From: Prochilodus magdalenae
Lineage: Eukaryota > Chordata > Actinopteri > Characiformes > Prochilodontidae
DNA: 64,000 nucleotides
Direction of reading: 5' to 3'
Assembly (NCBI GenBank): GCA_024036415.1
Contig: JAMWET010005072.1
Location: forward strand, 178,501 to 242,500
Each line of letters opens with the position of its first letter. Position 1 is the first letter of the stretch. Positions 51,649-63,814 of this stretch are shown here, piece by piece. The position numbers were made by a program, and so were the translations under genes. A model generated the notes under the pieces. The model ran no database searches. It was not told the DNA's origin and was given only the letters and a program-made list of their open reading frames with translations.

Positions 51649-52953
51649 GGTCCGGTCCCTCCTCCACTGAGAGAGGTACAGTGAGTTAAATTTCTCATTT
51701 AACTCAAATATATCATTCAGCCTTTCCAGTTTTAGCTAGAACAGCACATCACTCAAGATAACACATTCTGTGCTTTGGTCTCATGCACTAACCGTATATC
51801 AATCATGACTGCAAGGTACAGTATCCTAAGTAGCCTAAGTAACTCCTGGGATATGCAATAGTGAGCTGCTTTGGTCTCATGCACTAACCAAGCACACTAC
51901 CATATTGTAAATGAGGTCACTTATTCACAAACTATCATTTGACTGCATCAAGGATGTTCTGGATAGGTCACTTGGGGACTCCATGAGTTCAAGTGAAGGA
52001 TGATGCTGTATGAAGAACTTTCCATACAGTTAAGGACTTAACACTGTGGGCCTCTGTGGGTTAACTAATGGGTTGACTAATTACAATGACAGCATAGTTA
52101 GTCAGGTTGAACTGGATTGAGCGCAGTTCCAGAATCACTATATAGGAACCCTGACCGCCTTAAGACAGTGTACAGGTCCAGTGCTATTACAATATGGCAT
52201 ATAAACCACAGAGGGATGTTTCATTCTATTAACTACTTCTCTGCAGTACATTCAAAACTCTGCAGCCAGAGTCTTAGCCCGCACCAAGAAGTCCGTGCAC
52301 ATCACCCCATCCTTCTTCAGCTACACTGGCTACCAGTTACAGAGCGCATCCACTATGAGATCCTGCTCCTGACCTTTAAAGCCCTACACGGCCTAGCACC
52401 CACCTATCTGTCAGCCCTCCTACATCCTTACGTCCCATCACGTAAGCTGAGGTCCTCTGACTCACCTAGCTGTACCTAGGTCCAGGCGTTCCTCTATGGG
52501 TGGCAGGTCGTTTAGTGTTGCTGCCTCCACACTCTGGAACTCCCTACCTTCATCTATACGCACCTCATCCTCTCTTTTTCAGTCTTCACAACTCACGTAA
52601 AAACTTTTCTTTTCTCTGAACGTTTTCATTCTTCATGATTCATTTTCTTGTGTTTGTAAAGCGCCCTTGGGTTTGTGAAAGACGCTATAGAAGTGTAACC
52701 CATTATTATTATTATTATTATTATTGTTATTATTATTAACATTAAAAACGTGTCAAAATTAAACTAATAATAGGCTGCCACTGTCATAATGTAGGATGGT
52801 GGAGTCAGTCCTACAGGAAATACAAGCATCCGGAATGTTTTATCTTGAGTGATGTGTCGCTCTAGCTAAAACTGGAAAGGCTGAATGATATATTTGAGTT
52901 AAGTGAGATATTTAACTCACTGTACCTCTCTCAGTGGACGAGAGACCGGACCG
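51649..52953. mobile_element. Composite: long-TIR DNA element containing a LINE 3' end
   Basis: About 115 bases at the left (GGTCCGGTCCCTCCTCCACT, then TATCATTCAGCCTTTCCAG to CATCACTCAAGATAA) recur as the reverse complement at 52835-52953 with few differences. The middle contains the LINE fragment at 52220-52740. Confidence 0.75.
52220..52740 (+). pseudogene. L2/Rex1-type LINE C-terminal fragment
   Basis: The frame reads VRAHHPILLQLHWLPVTERI and LLTFKALHGLAPTYLSALLH, the typical post-RT region of CR1/L2/Rex1 LINEs, with an upstream LCSQSL-type start in a shifted frame. It then runs to GTAAAGCGCCCTTGGGTTTG and an (ATT)n tail at 52705-52737. Confidence 0.75.
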
Positions 52954-53281
52954 GAGAGACCGGTTGTCTTTTGTCTGTTACTGATTTAAAATATTTTATA
53001 GTTTTATGCAGCATATGTGAACGTTACAGGACATGTGCACCATATTAGGTCTTATATGCCCAACTGTATTTCTAATATGTCAGACTTCAGACAAGCTCCA
53101 CCCTTCTGATGCGTCTCGAGTATTGTGAAAATGACCTGGAAGTACTATGATGTCATATTTCGCCGTATCCCTCGGCGTATCTGTTTGAAAATGCTTGTGG
53201 GCATGTGAGCTCGTGTGCAGCTAGAGGGGATTGCCTTCGTCAAGCTTTTTCCCTCACCTTCCTGCACGTCGCCCATACATC

Positions 53282-53427
53282 TCCACCCTGGACCTGGAGA
53301 CCCACTGTCCTGCACACGTAGGTAACCACAGTAACTGTTAATGAGCTGATACGGTGGATCAGGTGTGTTGGGAGCAGGGGAAAACTCTAAGAGTACCGGA
53401 GCTCAAGGACCAGGGTTGAGAACACTG
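53282..53427. mobile_element. hAT-like repeat fragment
   Basis: It starts at CACCCTGGACCTGGAGACCC and ends CCAGGGTTGAGAACACTG. The same terminal style (CAGTGTTCTCAACCCTGGTC in complement) is seen at 4669-4850. Confidence 0.5.
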
Positions 53428-53444
53428 GACTAGATGATCTAGAT

Positions 53445-53629
53445 CAGTGGTCACCCATCTTATCTACAAAGGGTCGGTGTGGCTGCAGGGTTTCATTCCA
53501 ACCAAGCAGGAGATCATGTGATCTGTTGTCTGAAGGCTGAGCACTTGATGAATCAGGTGAGCTCCTGCTTGGTTGGAATGAAAACCTGCAGCCACACCGG
53601 CCCTTTGTGGATAAGACTGGTGACCCCTG
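53445..53629. mobile_element. hAT MITE with perfect 8-bp target duplication
   Basis: Inverted ends of about 80 bases begin CAGTGGTCACCCATCTTATC and end in the complement of CAGGGGTCACCAGTCTTATC. Flanks at 53437-53444 and 53630-53637 are both ATCTAGAT, the 8-bp duplication typical of hAT. It is 185 bases with no coding capacity. Confidence 0.88.
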
Positions 53630-54861
53630 ATCTAGATCATTAGAAGTGGCTGTTAAGTTGCCATTTTGGAGATACCTGCAACAATGCATTTTTAATGGAT
53701 CAAAGGAAAGATCCAGGAGATGCCGGTTTTGCAGGTGACCAGCCCTGACACCAAGAGGGTATCAGGGCACTGTTGGTCTGCTGAGGGCTTCTCCGGGTGG
53801 CCCACGTTGACCTGTGCTGTTTTTTTTCTGGCAGGTTTGTACTAATGACAGCGACACAGGGCCATCTGATAGAACACTTAAGCTAGTCGTGTTCTAACTG
53901 CTCTGGACGCAGGGCCATCTGATAGAACTGTTAGGCCTGCCGAGCGCCGGCATGCTGAGTTGGGACATGGAGAAAAGCAGGGAGCCTTAGTTACATAAGA
54001 AGCACTCAGCCCTCTGAATTCCATACAGATATGTGGAAAGCTGGTGTCTGCACACTGCGGGACAATGCGGCCGGACACAGCGCGGCTCAGAACGCTGAAC
54101 TCAGTACTGCTTATTTCACCGTCGTTACGTAGTTATATGCTGTTGCTTTGCTCAGCCTCTCTCTCGGGCGCGTTTAGCTCTGCCTCACCTGCTTATGTCG
54201 CAGTCCAATCCAGACAGTGCCTAATGCTTCACAGCCTCTGCTCTGATGAGATGGATGAAGGATAAAGAGGGAAAAAAGCAGGAGTGCTTATAAGGAAAGC
54301 TGCTCTGCTCGATTCTGCAGATGGCCCGACCTAAGCCGGGAGGGATTTGCTTGTTTTCATGAAGCTGAAGTTGTGCTGCAGTGAGGACGCAGCTGACCCT
54401 GTAGCCCCCCTCCTTTTTTTGGGACAGGGAGTCAAATTCCCATCTGCATTGGAAAATCAATACACAGTCTCTCAGACAAGATGCAGGCAAATGCCATTCA
54501 ACCGACTGCCCTCAGGGCAGGAGTTTCAGTCAAACCAACTGATCCATGATGTTTACTTACAGAGGGATTAGCTGATGAGCTCTATTTATTTATTTATTAA
54601 TTAATTATTTTATTTAATGCTTGGTCATGCTGTGCAGGGAAAGGATGGGCAACGCTGTTTACAGGGTTTTCAGCCAATAGCAATCACTGTTTTCAGCGAG
54701 CGTGACAAGACACACGAAACAAGAGCACAGCCTTAAAATGTGCATTGAAAAATGCATGCATTATTAAATTATTTAATAATAAATTATTTAATAAATAATT
54801 AAAAAATATTTCCAAGGTGTGAAAGTACAGCTGCATAAACATATTCATACTGGGATGGATG

Positions 54862-54863
54862 AC

Positions 54864-54923
<60 letters not shown>
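54862..54923. repeat. (GATA)n microsatellite
   Basis: About 15 uninterrupted tetramers in clu intron 1. Confidence 0.95.
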
Positions 54924-54924
<1 letters not shown>

Positions 54925-55199
54925 GTGTTATTTGTTTCTTTAATAAATTAAGGATTTGCATGCATTAATGAGCTCGTGTAAAGATGCCTGTACGATGCAT
55001 GTTTTTAAAAGAAGGTCACGTGCGCTGTCAACGTCTAAACATACGCACCCAGCGAGAGGCTAGGGTGCTACATTAATGCACGTTCAGAGGCGAGCTCTGT
55101 AAAGGCATCCATGCCCACACTAACGCCCATCCTCTCTCCATCCCTCCCTCCCTCTCTCCCTCTCCTTCTGTCTCTCCTGTGAAAAAATGCAGCACTTAC

Positions 55200-55231
55200 C
55201 CAGCTGTGGACGTGCGCGCGCTCCTCCGTCT
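55200..55231 (-). other. clu: clu non-coding exon 1 (5' UTR)
   Basis: Placed between a TATA box at 55256-55263 and a donor G/GTAAGTGC whose GT is at 55198-55199. It is about 32 bases long if transcription starts some 25-30 bases after TATA. The upstream end is estimated. Confidence 0.7.
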
Positions 55232-55255
55232 GCAGCTGGAAGGCTCCTGTCTCCC

Positions 55256-55263
55256 TATTTATA
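55256..55263 (-). promoter_or_regulatory. clu: clu TATA box
   Basis: TATAAATA on the - strand followed by GGGAG, about 56 bases before the exon 1 donor. Known vertebrate clusterin promoters are TATA-driven. Confidence 0.8.
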
Positions 55264-55313
55264 CTGGAGGCTGTGGATGAAGTGATGATTCACGTCCCCG
55301 TGGCTTTGGACTT

Positions 55314-55321
55314 TTCCAGAA
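55314..55321 (-). promoter_or_regulatory. Heat-shock-like clusterin element
   Basis: TTCTGGAA fits TTCnnGAA, two inverted heat-shock pentamer cores, about 50 bases upstream of TATA. Mammalian and bird clusterin promoters have a conserved HSF1-binding clusterin element built on the same TTCCAGAA core at a similar place. Confidence 0.65.
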
Positions 55322-55416
55322 GTTGTGCAATGTTTTCAAGGTAATAGCGCACATGGCCACTAGTGGGCAGCAGAGTTACGCCGACGGGTCCGTCTCCGGC
55401 AAATGAACAAGGGCGC

Positions 55417-55423
55417 TGAGTCA
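55417..55423. promoter_or_regulatory. AP-1 site (TGAGTCA)
   Basis: A consensus AP-1 heptamer about 155 bases upstream of the clu TATA box. Clusterin promoters in mammals carry a conserved AP-1 site near the heat-shock-like element. A second, imperfect TGAATCA lies at about 55287. Confidence 0.5.
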
Positions 55424-55639
55424 GTTCCATTCGCTTCACAGAACCGATTCTTTAGAACAGTAGGGTTTTTAATGAATCAGCGCCCGATTCAGTGATTCAC
55501 TGATTCACAGTTCAAATCAGTTGTATTTGTGTGATGGCTTTCACAACACACATTATCCCAAATCGGCTGTGTGGACCCTTCTAATGAGAGTAGGAGGAAG
55601 AACCACAGTGGAGAACCTTATGACGGCATTAGGAAGGAT

Positions 55640-57500
55640 CTCAAAAAGCAGTCTAGGGGTGGGCTGGGGTGTCTTGGGCTGGGATGTGGTGGCTTTGACT
55701 ATCTTGGGGTGGATTATGGAGGACTGGTATGTCTCGGGGTGTGCTGGCATGGGCTGGTTTGTTTTGGCATGGGCTGGTTTGTTTTGGCATAGGCTGGTTT
55801 GGTTTGGGATGGGCTGGGCTGGGGTGAGTTGGGGTGTCTTGGGATGGGATGGGTGTGGCTTTTAAGTGGGCTGTTGTGATGTCATGTGTGTGTCTTGGGG
55901 TGGGGTGGGGTAGATTGGCGTGTCCTAGAGTGGGCCAGGGTGGGCTGGCGTTCCGTGGTGTGGGGTTGGGTGGACTGTCGTGTCTTGGGGTGGGCTGTGG
56001 TGGACTGGTATGTCTCGGGGTAGGCTTGTGTGGGCTGGTTTGGTTTGGTTTGGTATGAGCTGGGCTGGGGTGTCTTAGGCTGTGCAAGAGGTGAACTGGG
56101 GTGTCTGAGGGTGGTTTGGGGTGTCTTGGGCTGGGATGGGGTGGCTTTGAGTGGGCTGCTGTGATGTCTGGTGTGTGTCTTGCAGGGTGTTGGGATGGAC
56201 TGGCGTGTCTAGGGGTGGGCTGGACTGGCATGTCCTGGAGTTGTCGAGGGTGGACTGGCATACCGTGGTGTGGGGTTGGGTGGACTGTCGTGTCTTGGTG
56301 TGGGGTTGGGTGGACTGTCGCGTCTTGGGGTGGGCTGGTATGTCTCAGGGCAGGCTGGTGTGGGCTGGTTTGGGATGGGCTGGGTGAGGTTGTCTTGGGT
56401 TGTGCAAGAGGTGAACTGGGGTGTCTGAGGGTGGGTTGGGGGCGTGTCCTTGGCAAGTAGGGGGGTGCTAGGGGTGACTTTGAGTGGGGCTGTTGTGATG
56501 TCTGTAACGTGTGTGTAACTTGCAGGGGTGTTCGGGATGGACTGGGGCGTGTCTAGGGGTGGGCTGGACTAGGCATGCGTCCTTGAGTTTTCGTCGGGTG
56601 GACACTGGCATACCGTGGTGTGGGGTTGGGCGGACTGTCGTGTCTTGGTGTGGGGTTGGGTGGACTGTCGTGTCTTGGGGTGGGGTTGGGTGGACTGTCG
56701 TGTCTTGGGGTGGGTTGTGGTGGACTGGTATGTCTCAAGGCAGGCTGGTGTGGGATGGGCTGGGCGAGGGTGTCTTAGGTTGTGCAAGAGGTGAACTGGG
56801 GTGTCTGAGGGTGGGTTGGGGTGTCTTGGGCTGGGATGGGGTGACTTTGAGTGGGGGCTTTTTTTTTTTTGTTGTGATGTCTGGTGTGTGTCTTGCAGGG
56901 TGTTGTGGATGGACTGGCGTGTCTAGCGGGTGTTGGCTGGACTGGCATGTCCTGGAGTTGTCGAGGGTGGACTGGCGTTGTCTAACCTGGCTGGACTGGT
57001 GTGGGGCTGGGCGGACTGTTGTGTCTTGGTGTGGGGTTGGGTGGACTGTCGCGTCTTGGGGTGGGCTGGTATGTCTCAGGGCAGGCTGGTGTGGGCTGGT
57101 TTGGGATGGGCTGAGCGAGGGTGTCTTGGGTTGTGCAAGAGGTGAACTGGGGTGTCTGGGGGTGGGTTGGGGTGTCTTGGGCTGGGATGGGGTGGCTTTG
57201 AGTGGGCTGTTGTGATGTCTGGTGTGTGTCTTGCAGGGTGTTGGGATGGACTGGCGTGTCTAGGGGTGGGCTGGACTGGCATGTCCTGGAGTTGTCGAGG
57301 GTGGACTGGCATACCGTGGTGTGGGGTTGGGTGGACTGTCGTGTCTTGGTGTGGGGTTGGGTGGACTGTCGTGTCTTGGGGTGGGCTGTGGTGGACTGAT
57401 ATGTCTCGGGGTAGGCTGGCATGGGCTGGTTTGGTTTGGGTTGTGCTGGGGTGAACTGCGGCATCTGAGGGTGGGTTGGGCTAGACGTTGTCCATCCAGA
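55640..57500. repeat. G-rich minisatellite upstream of the clu promoter
   Basis: The + strand is dominated by TGGGGTG, GGACTG and GGCTGG units. A long ordered block starting GTGAACTGGGGTGTCTGAGG recurs near 56091, 56410, 56795 and 57140, about 320-385 bases apart. Open frames on both strands are artefacts of the units. Confidence 0.9.
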
Positions 57501-58250
57501 GACAAGTAGGAATGGGTGCTAGTAGCTAACCCTTACTGGGCCACAGTGTTTTATGTTAGGTAAAGGTTTTATAACCTTAAGTTGTGAAACGAGTTGAATT
57601 TGATTTGAGGTCTGTTGCTTATAGCATGGTTATAGACCTTGCTATAAATACTACATAGCTCCAAGTTCCATTCATTCGGGACTCATGAATGGGTTGAACT
57701 GATTGATTGAAAGAGCCAGCTCAACAGAAAGCAGTTCAGAGATGGGGCACTGGAGTTTTGAACGAGGAGGGGGACGATTACGGGAAGAAAGCACCAGCGT
57801 TTTACGGTCAAGGCCACAATCTGTAGCAGTTGTTCATGCAGTGATATGAAGGTCCTGCATTGTGAGGCAGTGAATCATGGACTGAGCCAGGCCCACAGAA
57901 GCTGCAGGCATTATAAATATCTTCATTACTTCAGCATTAGTGTATAAATACAGCCGAGCAGGCGAAGGGAAAGTGCTCATTAACTAATGAGTGCAGGAAC
58001 GCAGACGAGTGTGCACAAGTACGCTGTGGCATTCCGCAGCTAATGAAAGGCAGGCTGTAAACAAGAAGCTAGACTCAGACCAGACTTTATTCCACCTCAC
58101 TGCACTGCCAAAGTCTGCAGGCCTGCTCTGAGTGGGCAGCCACGTAAAGTCATTATGTAACCTCGTTCAGGACTACAGGAGCGGAGGAGTATTCATTGAT
58201 GGAAGGGCGGCCACCGCTGCGTTAGGAAAGAGAATAGAGGACTATAGAGG
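57501..58250. other. Apparently unique DNA upstream of clu
   Basis: No gene or repeat was recognised. Confidence 0.5.
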
Positions 58251-58254
58251 ACTA

Positions 58255-58472
58255 TATAGTGGTTGGTGTAGCTCCGCGGATAACACCACTACCCGCCAAG
58301 AAGCCACCACCACACGTGGGAGACTGGGGTTCGAATCCCGGGCTGAGGGATTATGATGTGCTACACCAATAGAGTCCTTGGGCAAGACTCCTAACACTAC
58401 ACTGGTCTACCTGTAATTTGATTAACCTTGTAAGTCGCTCTGGATGAGAGCGTCCGGTAAATGTAGAGGACT
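58255..58472 (+). mobile_element. tRNA-derived SINE with L2-like tail
   Basis: The head carries a perfect pol III B box, GGTTCGAATCC, at 58328-58338 and an A-box-like GTGGTTGGTGTAGCTC about 60 bases before it. The tail GTAAGTCGCTCTGGATGAGA (58429 onward) matches the 3' end of the LINE at 44547-44598. Confidence 0.8.
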
Positions 58473-60004
58473 CATTTAATATTAATCAGTTTGTTAAATA
58501 ATGTATACATATTGTGTTTTAGCAAAGGAGACAATTCAGGAAAGGCCTTTAGGTTAGAGCAGCAGTGGAGTAACCTGCAGAAGCTCTGGCTAAAACGGTC
58601 AGTCAGTAGATGTCACGTAGGGACCAGGACAGGGAGGCAGGATGCAAGTGCAAGGATTTTAATAAACACAACAACTCAGGAACAACAAGGAACACCTGGG
58701 AAGGGGCGGAGCTACAAAACCAAGGACAGGTGAGGGGACTGACAAGGGGATGGAGAAGGAGGAGCCAAAAACCAAAACAAGCTGGAGCCTTGACTCTCAG
58801 CCCTAGGCACTCCACTGGTGCTCTCCTGGAGCATGACTAGTGGTAAACAGTCAATGCCGCCAGGCTTCCATGCTGCTCTGCTGCAGCTTCTGCCACCTCT
58901 CTCCAGGCTCCACCGCTGAGCCTTGATGCACTCCACAGTTTCCTCCACAGTCCTCGCCATGCTGCTTCATCATTCATGCTTCTGCCAGATTCCTGTGAAT
59001 CTGTGACTTTACAGTGATCAGCTTTAAACCATCAAAGCTCAAACACAGAGAGCAGAATGTAGATCTAAGCTGCAACCGGCCAGGTGTTTGGGGGTGAGGG
59101 GGTGGTGGAGAAATAATCTGTGATATATTATACTGTATTATAATTATTATTTTTATATTTCCATTTCGTACTGATAGACATTGGACTGATGTATTTCTGT
59201 AACAGGGAGCTGTCAACTACAGGCTGAGTACTGTTTAGATTAGAACTGTGTGCTACGCACTGACCCACCGTGTGCAGTACAGTGAGGTTAGGTATATCCA
59301 CCCATATGTTCCATCCTTAAAATATGTTCCTCTGTAGCAAATCATGGACAATTTTACAGACCACTATAGTATGAATAATGATAAACTGTAGCCTCAAAAC
59401 TGTATTAATTTTAAATTTAATTAATTAATTAATTAATACATTTATTTATTTTTTATTATTATTTATTTATTTAACAGCATGATGGCAAATGAAATGGTCA
59501 TTGTTTCATTATTATTCTCATATATCACCTACTTCTGTATTTGTGTAACAGCTAATAGTCAACTACAGCTTGAATTTGAAAACGGTGATCTGCAGCACTC
59601 CCACCGTCTACTGTTTACACTGTAAACGTCAGTTACATACTGAGTGTTTGTAGCAGTAGGCTACATGCATGCTCTTTTATAGCAACTGCTGGCACAGCTT
59701 TACAGACTATTGCAGAAATCCCGTAAGTAGAAACTCTAGCCTTAATATTCAGCATGCATCATTAATTTAACTCCCATTTATTTTGAACACTTAGCGTTAG
59801 TGTGGCAGCAAATTCTTTGGGATTGTTTCCAGCTTGATTAGCTACGACAGCAATGTCCAGCGTTGTGGCACATGTGCACTGGAAATGGTATGTTGTGTGC
59901 ATCGATCTGAACTAATATTGTAGCGTATCAACATTTATTATTAAAGCAAGGGCGTAGGAGCGAGTTTCAAATTGGAGGGTCGGGCTGGGGGACATGGTTG
60001 CTAC
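58473..60004. other. Region between SINE and hAT element
   Basis: A possible dispersed repeat lies at 58610-58800 (GGACCAGGACAGGGAGGCAG, then TTTTAATAAACACAACAACT). AT-rich TTAA and TTTA tracts occupy 59402-59480. No gene was seen. Confidence 0.4.
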
Positions 60005-61101
60005 TAGGGCTGTACCCGACTCAGAATTTTGTCAGTGGATTCAGATTCACCCGTCCTGGTCGGCAATTCGACTCTTCGTTGACGTTTTTTTCTCCATGTA
60101 CATTATCTAGTAATCAGTAAATCAATCTGCATACGGTTCAGATCTGACGTCCTCCTCATTTAGAAAGTCAGCAGAGTCACAGGAACATATTTCTGAACTA
60201 AAAGAGGCGGGGCTTATGATGATCGATCTGAACTGGAGCCTGATTTAGTTACAGGATACAGCGCCGGGCAGCAGCGCGTACTTATACTAAACATTAGCGC
60301 TTATAGTTTCTAGTCTTTTAATCTCACTTCTAACAGCTTCTTCAGTAGGAGGACCCTTCGTCTTTCATCTCTCATAAATAATGACCTGCTAAATAAAACC
60401 AGATTAGTCCATATTTAAATTATTTATAGATGAAAAGGAGAATGGTAGAGCTGAAACCGTTTATTATATTACCCACGCTGAAATCATTATCTCTCGTTTA
60501 TCGGCAGGCGTATTAAGTGACTGTACTCATCCTTAAATAAAGATAATCTCAGCTGTAGACGAATAAATAAACATATCTGTAATTTAGGTTCTATAATAAT
60601 GGAATTATAATAAAACAAACGTCTCCGCTCCGTTTCTCCTTCACCGCAAACAGCCGTTACGTCTAAACCGAAAGTCAGCTCCCTCGTTTGGAGCAGTGTT
60701 GGATGTCTGACTGAATGACGAGCAGAATTCGGTTTCATTGTTTCGGATTCTCTTCTTCTAAAGCTCCTCCAGACTTTCTCTGAGACATCGTTCCCCCCCG
60801 TGTTTCTCAGCTTCGCGGCTTCCTAAGCGGTGAACCGCCAGCGCACGTCGTCACGTGGTTTTAATATTTTAGCAAGCCTGCGTCACAGCCCAGCTAGACC
60901 TTACATATATATTTATTATTCCCCTTTAATAATTATTAACATGTCTTTTTACATTCTTAAAGTTCTTGTGCATTTCTGTAAGCTTTAGTCTGTTTCACGG
61001 GAAAAAAAGGTCACTGTTGTCAGTCGACTTGAAGGGTCTCAGTCGACTTGAAGGGTCTCCGACTGACGATTCGAATCGTCGACTTCTAGAGGGCAGCCCT
61101 A
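60005..61101 (+). mobile_element. Non-autonomous hAT element with 8-bp target duplication
   Basis: It starts TAGGGCTGTACCCGACTC and ends GGGCAGCCCTA. The flanks 59997-60004 and 61102-61109 are both GTTGCTAC. The 1,097-base body has no transposase frame. Near the right end GTCGACTTGAAGGGTCTC is doubled. A truncated inverted copy is at 17760-18271. Confidence 0.88.
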
Positions 61102-61299
61102 GTTGCTACTATGAATCAAAGCCCACCTTGTTCCCTAAAATGTTAGCTAGCTATAACCTTACACCACTGTAGCTAAGGCTGTGAAATACTGTATGTATAG
61201 TGACATGGAGCGACAACATGGAAATACAGTACACAGCACATGGTTCTGCTTCTGTTCCACACCAAAGAATATCACAGTTTAACAAATGATGAAATATGA

Positions 61300-61690
61300 G
61301 TGACATGAATGAGACTTGGTGGGTGGGTTTGGCATCATCAGATACGCAAATGATATGAGGTTCATGCCCGGTCGCACATGTGGCGAAATTAAGGGCGGGG
61401 CTTTATCTCTGTACCTGACTGACCCAACAGCCACGAATGTGGACATTCAGCATGTAGTGATGTCCTCCATGAGTCAGTGCAGCACCATTGGCAGACGGCT
61501 ACATTACGCAGGACTACATGCACACAGACCGTTACCATGACTGTCCTTAACACCACGTCACCGTCACCAAAGACTGCAGTGGTGTCGTACCAGACTGTCA
61601 TGGAGTGACTCCGAATGTCAGTGGACTGGATCTTCAGTGACGAGTCCCGATTTCATCTTGGTGGAGACGACCAGCGATCATTTCACTTGC
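61300..61690 (+). mobile_element. Tc1-like transposase fragment
   Basis: One frame reads [19 protein letters not shown] at about 61625-61680, the conserved transposase stretch around a catalytic Asp. Upstream it aligns with 44700-44860 and 49080-49210. It has stops and no ends. Confidence 0.7.
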
Positions 61691-61799
61691 CAAAATTCTT
61701 GTTTTGCCTGTTGCAGTTATGATTTTGGGTTGGGGTGTGTTGAATCATATCAGGCCACTTATGAAAACAGACTCCAGTCTCAATAAATATGTTTTCTTT

Positions 61800-61896
61800 C
61801 CTACATCCAGAAACTTGTCCAGTCCATGCCAAATCCAACCACAGCTGTTACCGGTGCTCATGGAGAGACCTTTCCGGACAAGTTTCTGGATGTAGG
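61800..61896. repeat. Perfect 21-bp inverted repeat with 55-bp loop
   Basis: The arm at 61800-61820 starts CCTACATCCAGAAACTTGTC, and its exact complement is at 61876-61896. Confidence 0.75.
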
Positions 61897-63765
<1,869 letters not shown>

Positions 63766-63814
63766 TATTATGACTACCATAGTAGTGTTCTTTATGGGGT
63801 TTATGAATAGTGAA

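Larger units (their letters stand above)
51026..55199 (-). other. clu: clu intron 1
   Basis: It holds a long-TIR element with a LINE inside, two hAT-type elements and a GATA microsatellite. The segments 51030-51648, 53640-54860 and 54930-55190 look unique and hold no recognisable exon. Confidence 0.65.

Noticed and set aside
55653..57505. Several long frames on both strands (Pro/His-rich and Gly/Trp-rich)
   Set aside because: They come from the G-rich minisatellite upstream of clu. Frames overlap on both strands and end where the array ends.
58328..58338. A tRNA gene, because of a perfect B box
   Set aside because: No acceptor stem or anticodon arm closes around it, and the downstream sequence is a LINE-type tail. 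It is a SINE head.
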